Shown: piece by piece, positions 60,012 to 64,000 of the stretch | Layout of the letters: each line of letters starts with the position of its first letter | Numbering within the stretch: position 1 is the stretch's first letter | Origin: Fusobacterium sp. | GTDB taxonomy: Bacteria > Fusobacteriota > Fusobacteriia > Fusobacteriales > Fusobacteriaceae | Direction of reading: 5' to 3' | DNA length: 64,000 bases | NCBI RefSeq assembly: GCF_019012925.1 | Contig: NZ_JAGIRL010000021.1 | Location: 62,001-126,000 of the forward strand | Notes under the pieces: model-generated | Seen by the model: only the letters and a program-made list of their open reading frames with translations | The model's database searches: none | Told to the model about the DNA's origin: nothing | Program-made: the position numbers and the translations under genes

Positions 60012-61223
60012 CTAATATATCTTTTCTACTGCCCCTGCAAATAGTTCCCAAGGAATATGTTTTTCCTTAAATTCCACCATCAAATTTAACCCCGGAGTCA
60101 TATGTTCAAACATTCTTTGATAAGCTTCACAGAAATAACTTATTCTCTCACCTGATGAATTTAAATTAATAAACCTATGTTTTGGACAACCACCATGACA
60201 TAGTTCAAGCCACTTACACTCTCTACATTTAGAACTAATATCCTGTTTTTTTTGAGATAATTTATCACTTAGCCCTTCAATCTCATTCAAGTTTAATTCT
60301 TGAAAATTTCCAATCTTAAACTGAGATTCTGGATAAACAAAGTGATCACACTGATATAGCATTCCATCACTCTCTAATGCTATATTACTTCCACCACACT
60401 TCTCTCTAAATATGCAAAGAGTTGGTTCATACCCTGAAAATCTTGTTAATAATGAATCAAACATACGAATTGAGATTTTAGTTATATCCTTTTTTATCCA
60501 AACATCAAAAATTTTATTCATAAATTCTGAATAAGCTACTGGATCAACTGAAAAGTCACTCACTCTTGCATTAAATTCTCTGTCATCTATCCAATTAGGT
60601 TTAAAATTTTCATCATTATCCAATGTTTCTACAACTGGAATAAATTGCATAAATTTCGCTCCTATAGATTTAAGAAATTTGTATGTTTCTAATGGATATT
60701 TCACATTAAAATTGTTTACTACTGTAAGAGTATTATATTCAACTCCATATTGTTCTAAATATCTCAATCCTTTACTAACTTTTCTAAATGTACTTCCATT
60801 GTTCACGGTTCTTCTGTAAATATCGTGAATTTCCTGATCTCCATCAATTGAAATTCCTACTAAAAATTCATGTTTTTTTAAGAATTTAGCCCATTGTTCA
60901 TCAATTAATATCCCATTTGTTTGAATGGCATTATGAATCTTTTTATCAAATAATCTTGCTAATTCTTTTTGATAGCTAACAACTCCCTTATAGAAATCTA
61001 ACCCAGCTAATAGTGGTTCTCCACCCTGCCAAGTAAAATATATATCTCTATCTTTACCCTCTGTAACTCTTTTTTCTATAAATTTTTTTGCTGTTTCTAA
61101 ATCCATAAACTTAACCTTTTTATTAAGTTCAGAGTGCATAAACTTCTCTTTTTCTAAATAAAAGCAGTATTTACAAGCTATATTACATTGAAAACTAGTA
61201 GGTTTGATCATGAAATTTAACAT
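60012..61223 (-). CDS. Anaerobic sulfatase-maturating enzyme (radical SAM, SPASM)
   Basis: 403 aa. Oxidises the active-site Ser or Cys of sulfatases to formylglycine without oxygen. MIKPTSFQCNIACKYCFYLEKE carries the radical SAM cluster CxxxCxxC (Cys 14, 18 and 21 of the chosen protein). FTWQGGEPLLAG is the SAM GGE motif and QTNGILID follows. The C-terminal SPASM region holds Cys clusters in CIFREKCGGS, YQCDHFVYPE and CRECKWLELCHGGCPKHR for two more 4Fe-4S clusters. The start is the ATG at 61223, 8 nt after GGAGG; a TTG five codons upstream is possible. Directly downstream of a sulfatase by 27 nt. Confidence 0.95.
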   Translation of the reverse strand: MLNFMIKPTSFQCNIACKYCFYLEKEKFMHSELNKKVKFMDLETAKKFIEKRVTEGKDRDIYFTWQGGEPLLAGLDFYKGVVSYQKELARLFDKKIHNAIQTNGILIDEQWAKFLKKHEFLVGISIDGDQEIHDIYRRTVNNGSTFRKVSKGLRYLEQYGVEYNTLTVVNNFNVKYPLETYKFLKSIGAKFMQFIPVVETLDNDENFKPNWIDDREFNARVSDFSVDPVAYSEFMNKIFDVWIKKDITKISIRMFDSLLTRFSGYEPTLCIFREKCGGSNIALESDGMLYQCDHFVYPESQFKIGNFQELNLNEIEGLSDKLSQKKQDISSKCRECKWLELCHGGCPKHRFINLNSSGERISYFCEAYQRMFEHMTPGLNLMVEFKEKHIPWELFAGAVEKIY

Positions 61224-61250
61224 AATATTTTCCTCCAAAACAAAGTTCTA

Positions 61251-62936
61251 TTATTTAGTAGCAGGTACTTCTTCAGTTGCTTTAATTAATTGTTCATACT
61301 TAGGTAAATTGTTTGCTGTATTAGGTTTTACTGCTTGAGTTGTTAAATAATTTCTCATTTTAGCTTTTAACTCTTTTACAACCTCTGGATGTTTTTCAAT
61401 TACATTATGGATCTCTTGTGGATCTTTTACTGAATTGTAAAGAGCATATGAATTATCTCCTACATAATAGTGTAATGTCCAAGTATTATCTCTAACTGTC
61501 CATGAGAACTCTGATAGACTCTCCATATATGGGTTTACTGGGTAATAATCAGATTCTCCTGTTACATATTTATCATAATCTCTCCAGAAAGGAATATTTA
61601 TTGGATCCCAGTGGAAAGCTCTAGGTTGTGCCCAGTATAATTCTTTGTGTGGATTTCCTTTAACCTCTTTTTTCAAGTATGGTAATAAGTTAACTCCATC
61701 TATTTTTTCTTTCCACTCTTGTGGAACTTCAATTCCTGCTGCTGCTAAAGCTGTTGGCATATAGTCTATAGTTGATACCATTTTATTGTATTTTCCAGCT
61801 TTTAATCCAGCTTTCCATGTTATAAATCCTGGTATATGTACTCCTCCATTAAATGTTTCCCCTTTATTTCCAGTGAAAATTCCATTCATAGGTAATGGTG
61901 CATCTATAACTGATCCATTATCTGAGAAGAACATAATTACAGTATTATCCAATTTTCCATCTTTTTCTAATTGATCTATTATTCTTCCTATATTTTGGTC
62001 TACTGCATATATAGATTCATAATATTTATCAACTTCTTCATTTCCTGTATTAAAAATTCTATATTTTTCTGGTGCATGTTGTTCTAGTGGTATGTGAGGT
62101 GCATTGTATGCTAGGTAAATAAAGAACGGATCATTTCCTGCAGCTTCTATTCTACCTAATGCTTCATTTGTCAATTGATCAGTAATATATCCTTCAGCTG
62201 GTACTACTTCTCTATTTTTGAATAAGCTAGGTGAATTATAATATGCTGTTCCTGCAGCATGGAATCCCATAAAATAATCAAATCCTCTATTTTGTGGTTG
62301 GAAAGGTTCATCACAGAATGTAGTAAAGTTATCATGGTAATCTCTTGTTTGTTTTTCTTTTGGAACAGGAACATTTGTTATTCTTCCTAAATGCCATTTT
62401 CCAATAGCAGAAGTTTCATATCCATGATTTTGGAATAACTCTGCTAAAAACTTATGATCTACAGATACTCCGTCTTGAGCATCATCATTACTATAAATTC
62501 CAAATCTTGATGGAAATTCAGAAGTCATAAATCCAGCTCTTGATGGTCCACTAACTCCATGACACACAAAGTCTTGAGTAAGCATAATTCCTTGATCTTG
62601 TAACTTTCTCAAATTAGGTGTAGATTTTTTAGCAGCTTCTATAGCTTTATCTACATCCACTTTGTATCTGTCTGGAATAACTTTTGTAGCCAACACTTTT
62701 TTATCAAAAGCCTTTTCATCAAAATTAAGTTGTCCATATCCTAAGTCATCCATTGAAATAATAATTACATTTGGTTTTCCTTCTGTTTTGTATTCTGTAG
62801 GTACAAAACTTTGATTGAATGCTACATTTGTTGCTGTTCCTTTGTCTTTTACATTTGTTGCTGCATAACTTCCAGTGGCAAATGTTCCTAACAAAAGAAG
62901 AGTTAAATACTTAGATCCGTTTTTCAAATTTAACAT
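61251..62936 (-). CDS. Secreted Ser-type sulfatase (S1-type arylsulfatase family)
   Basis: 561 aa. Signal peptide about residues 1-28 (YLTLLLLGTFATGSYA). Alkaline-phosphatase-fold sulfatase: metal motif IISMDDLGYG, activation motif SGPSRAGFMTS (S-x-P-S-R, the Ser type converted to formylglycine), IGKWHLGR (Lys/His), FFSDNGS (Asp/Asn) and a Lys in GNKGETFNGG. About 40-45 extra residues (EKAFDKKVLATKVIPDRYKV and following) separate DDLGYG from the expected TPNLRKL, an insertion unusual for the family. The following anSME gene would mature it. Substrate is probably a sulfated glycan such as host mucin or glycosaminoglycan sugar, not determinable here. Start at 62936 behind GAGGTGG. Confidence 0.94.
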   Translation of the reverse strand: MLNLKNGSKYLTLLLLGTFATGSYAATNVKDKGTATNVAFNQSFVPTEYKTEGKPNVIIISMDDLGYGQLNFDEKAFDKKVLATKVIPDRYKVDVDKAIEAAKKSTPNLRKLQDQGIMLTQDFVCHGVSGPSRAGFMTSEFPSRFGIYSNDDAQDGVSVDHKFLAELFQNHGYETSAIGKWHLGRITNVPVPKEKQTRDYHDNFTTFCDEPFQPQNRGFDYFMGFHAAGTAYYNSPSLFKNREVVPAEGYITDQLTNEALGRIEAAGNDPFFIYLAYNAPHIPLEQHAPEKYRIFNTGNEEVDKYYESIYAVDQNIGRIIDQLEKDGKLDNTVIMFFSDNGSVIDAPLPMNGIFTGNKGETFNGGVHIPGFITWKAGLKAGKYNKMVSTIDYMPTALAAAGIEVPQEWKEKIDGVNLLPYLKKEVKGNPHKELYWAQPRAFHWDPINIPFWRDYDKYVTGESDYYPVNPYMESLSEFSWTVRDNTWTLHYYVGDNSYALYNSVKDPQEIHNVIEKHPEVVKELKAKMRNYLTTQAVKPNTANNLPKYEQLIKATEEVPATK

Positions 62937-63291
62937 CAATTCCACCTCTTTTTATTATTTTTATTATTATAGTCTGTTATTATAATAATACATAATCTAT
63001 TATATACAGACATATAAAACTAATATAATATATATTAATTCATTTTTTATTTGTTGTCAATCTTTGTTTTTTTACTTTTCTTTGTATACAAAAAAATTAA
63101 AAAATTTGATCTCAATTATTTTTTTAGTGTCAATATATATAGTTTTCTTTTTTAAAAAAATATCTATTTTTATTTAAATTTTAAAATTCATATTTTTTTT
63201 AAATAATGAATTTTTATTTTTTCAATGTTTTATTCTCTATAAAATATGATAGAATATTATGACAACTTTATTTCTAACTAGGAGGGTTATT
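62937..63291. other. AT-rich intergenic region with divergent promoters
   Basis: 355 bp without a gene. Minus side: promoter and leader of the sulfatase operon (62972-63060, below). Plus side: TGATAGAAT extended -10 at 63247-63255 for the 63292 gene. The part between about 63061 and 63220 is T- and A-rich low-complexity sequence in which I see nothing else. Confidence 0.6.
62972..63060 (-). promoter_or_regulatory. Promoter and leader inverted repeat of the sulfatase-anSME operon
   Basis: Minus strand TTGACA (63060-63055), 17-bp spacer, TAATAT (63037-63032). From about +14 to +53 lies an inverted repeat with perfect ends GTCTGT/ACAGAC (63011-63006 and 62977-62972) and a nearly complementary interior of AT-rich sequence. 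It could be a leader hairpin or an operator downstream of the start. Confidence 0.5.
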
Positions 63292-63858
63292 ATGAAAAAG
63301 CTATTTTTCTTTTATTTCATTATTTTTTTTAATATATCTTTTGCTAAATATGAAAAACTCTATAATATCGAAGTTACAAAAAATAATAGCAACGTTGGAG
63401 AAACTATACAGTACTCAACACTTACCCCTAAATTCTCCAAAGATAATAACTATTTTTTTATGTTTAAAGAGAATAGAATGTATTTAAACTCTTTTTTAGT
63501 TAAAGTTACACATAATGAAATCAATCCTTCAAAACAATTTTTTAATTATTTTGTACTAAGAGTAAAAAAGTCCAATGAAAATAATAATACTATTATTAAA
63601 AATACCTTTAGTGAAAATATTAATGAAAATGAAAATATTTTTATTTTTAGTTGCTCTGAAAAAATTACTGAAAATATATATACTCCTATCTATTTTAATA
63701 TGTTTTACAGAAATGGTAAAACAGTCAGCATATATAGGCTAGCTAAGAGAGAAGAAGTTAAAAATCTGTTAGATTATATAACTAAAAATAACCTTTTAGA
63801 TGAAGTTGAAAAAAATAGTTTAAAAATATTTCTAAAATATATTGACAAATTCTCATAA
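63292..63858 (+). CDS. Secreted small protein of unknown function, 188 aa
   Basis: ATG at 63292 follows GGAGGG by 6 nt; an open frame from 63259 adds 11 residues. Signal peptide MKKLFFFYFIIFFNISFA, then KYEKLYNIEVTKNNSNVGETIQYSTLTPKF and a mostly beta-looking, Asn- and Lys-rich body, ending LDYITKNNLLDEVEKNSLKIFLKYIDKFS (helical tail). A single Cys (FIFSCSEKI) is visible and there is no lipobox. Not recognised. Even more AT-rich than neighbouring genes (Asn/Lys/Phe/Ile use), which might mark a recently acquired or weakly constrained gene. The -35 of the following tRNA promoter overlaps its last codons. Confidence 0.7.
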   Translation: MKKLFFFYFIIFFNISFAKYEKLYNIEVTKNNSNVGETIQYSTLTPKFSKDNNYFFMFKENRMYLNSFLVKVTHNEINPSKQFFNYFVLRVKKSNENNNTIIKNTFSENINENENIFIFSCSEKITENIYTPIYFNMFYRNGKTVSIYRLAKREEVKNLLDYITKNNLLDEVEKNSLKIFLKYIDKFS

Positions 63859-63870
63859 ATAGTATATTAT
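63842..63870 (+). promoter_or_regulatory. Promoter of tRNA-Leu(CAA)
   Basis: TTGACA (63842-63847), 17-bp spacer, TATTAT (63865-63870), 18 nt before the tRNA; same design as the tRNA-Pro promoter. Confidence 0.8.
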
Positions 63871-63887
63871 AAATGAGTAACTAACGT

Positions 63888-63974
63888 GCCTGGATGGCGG
63901 AATGGTAGACGCGACGGACTCAAAATCCGTTTCCTGTTGAAGGAGTGAGGGTTCAAGTCCCTCTCTAGGCACCA
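63888..63974 (+). tRNA. tRNA-Leu (anticodon CAA)
   Basis: 87 nt class II tRNA. The acceptor stem is GCCTGGA/TCTAGGC with one G:T, then A and encoded CCA. The anticodon arm ACGGA-CTCAAAA-TCCGT gives CAA. It has a long variable arm and T loop GGTTCAAGTCC. Confidence 0.96.
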
Positions 63975-64000
63975 CTTAATTGAAGTATAAAGCTCTCGAA

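Noticed and set aside
1-64000. CRISPR array, prophage, insertion sequence or integrated element
   Set aside because: No repeated spacer pattern, transposase, integrase or phage structural gene was seen on reading through; all large ORFs fit ordinary chromosomal families.

Overview
The window looks like chromosome from a Fusobacterium-type organism (Fusobacteriota). The DNA is very AT-rich, ribosome binding sites are strong GGAGG types, and many genes and riboswitches are Clostridia-like. It nevertheless encodes a double-membrane envelope: BamA, TamB, OmpH/Skp, LpxD and MlaA. The species cannot be fixed from sequence alone; a sulfatase with its maturase and KDG/KDPG genes suggest a saccharolytic gut member. 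I see no prophage, insertion sequence, CRISPR array or rRNA.

Layout. 1-3160 (minus): the N-terminal part of fhs behind a purine riboswitch, a short leader ORF and a terminator-like hairpin, preceded by aroC-aroE-aroQ. 3287-5960: a surface-repeat protein, a SEDS cell-wall polymerase and a HAD phosphatase. 6092-10853 (plus): tRNA-Pro and tRNA-Gln, an M29 aminopeptidase, a glycosyltransferase/deacetylase fusion, coaX, a cold-shock gene with a long leader, a 54-aa membrane protein and tRNA-Leu(GAG). 10947-19063 (plus): a surface polysaccharide operon with an initiating sugar-phosphate transferase, four glycosyltransferases, an EpsG-type polymerase and an odd sulfotransferase-like protein lacking catalytic histidines. 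19154-29342 (minus): pyridoxamine kinase, a YwqK-like protein, a lipase-like/MlaA/PepV operon, a CBS-domain membrane protein, a c-di-AMP-riboswitch-controlled osmolyte ABC transporter and a lipoprotein amidase. 29488-29763: HU. 29815-46471 (minus): fba, then a long envelope and housekeeping run (ecfT-like, serS, DUF2344, lpxD, ompH, bamA, tamB, rsmG, mnmG, ktrA, ktrB). 46615-51455 (minus): pepT, MATE, marR and a ClC transporter. 51700-55730 (minus): a lysine riboswitch followed by spmA-spmB-dacB-ldcA. 55838-55955 (plus): an orphan small-RNA transcription unit. 56022-58658 (minus): IclR regulator, kdgK, eda. 58942-63974: an unknown secreted protein, anaerobic sulfatase maturase and Ser-type sulfatase, another unknown secreted protein and tRNA-Leu(CAA).

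The most interesting signals are regulatory RNAs joined to unexpected genes. (1) A lysine riboswitch heads an operon of two SpmA/SpmB-type membrane proteins and two peptidoglycan carboxypeptidases. (2) A guanine-type purine riboswitch lies before a 36-codon leader ORF whose stop codon is inside the 5' arm of a terminator-like hairpin just upstream of fhs. (3) An isolated promoter and terminator pair encodes a roughly 84-nt RNA with no ORF. (4) A c-di-AMP (ydaO) riboswitch controls an OpuC-type osmolyte importer. Several starts were moved downstream of the longest possible ORF because a well-spaced Shine-Dalgarno sequence favours an internal start; each is noted. All functional calls come from reading motifs by eye, with no database search.
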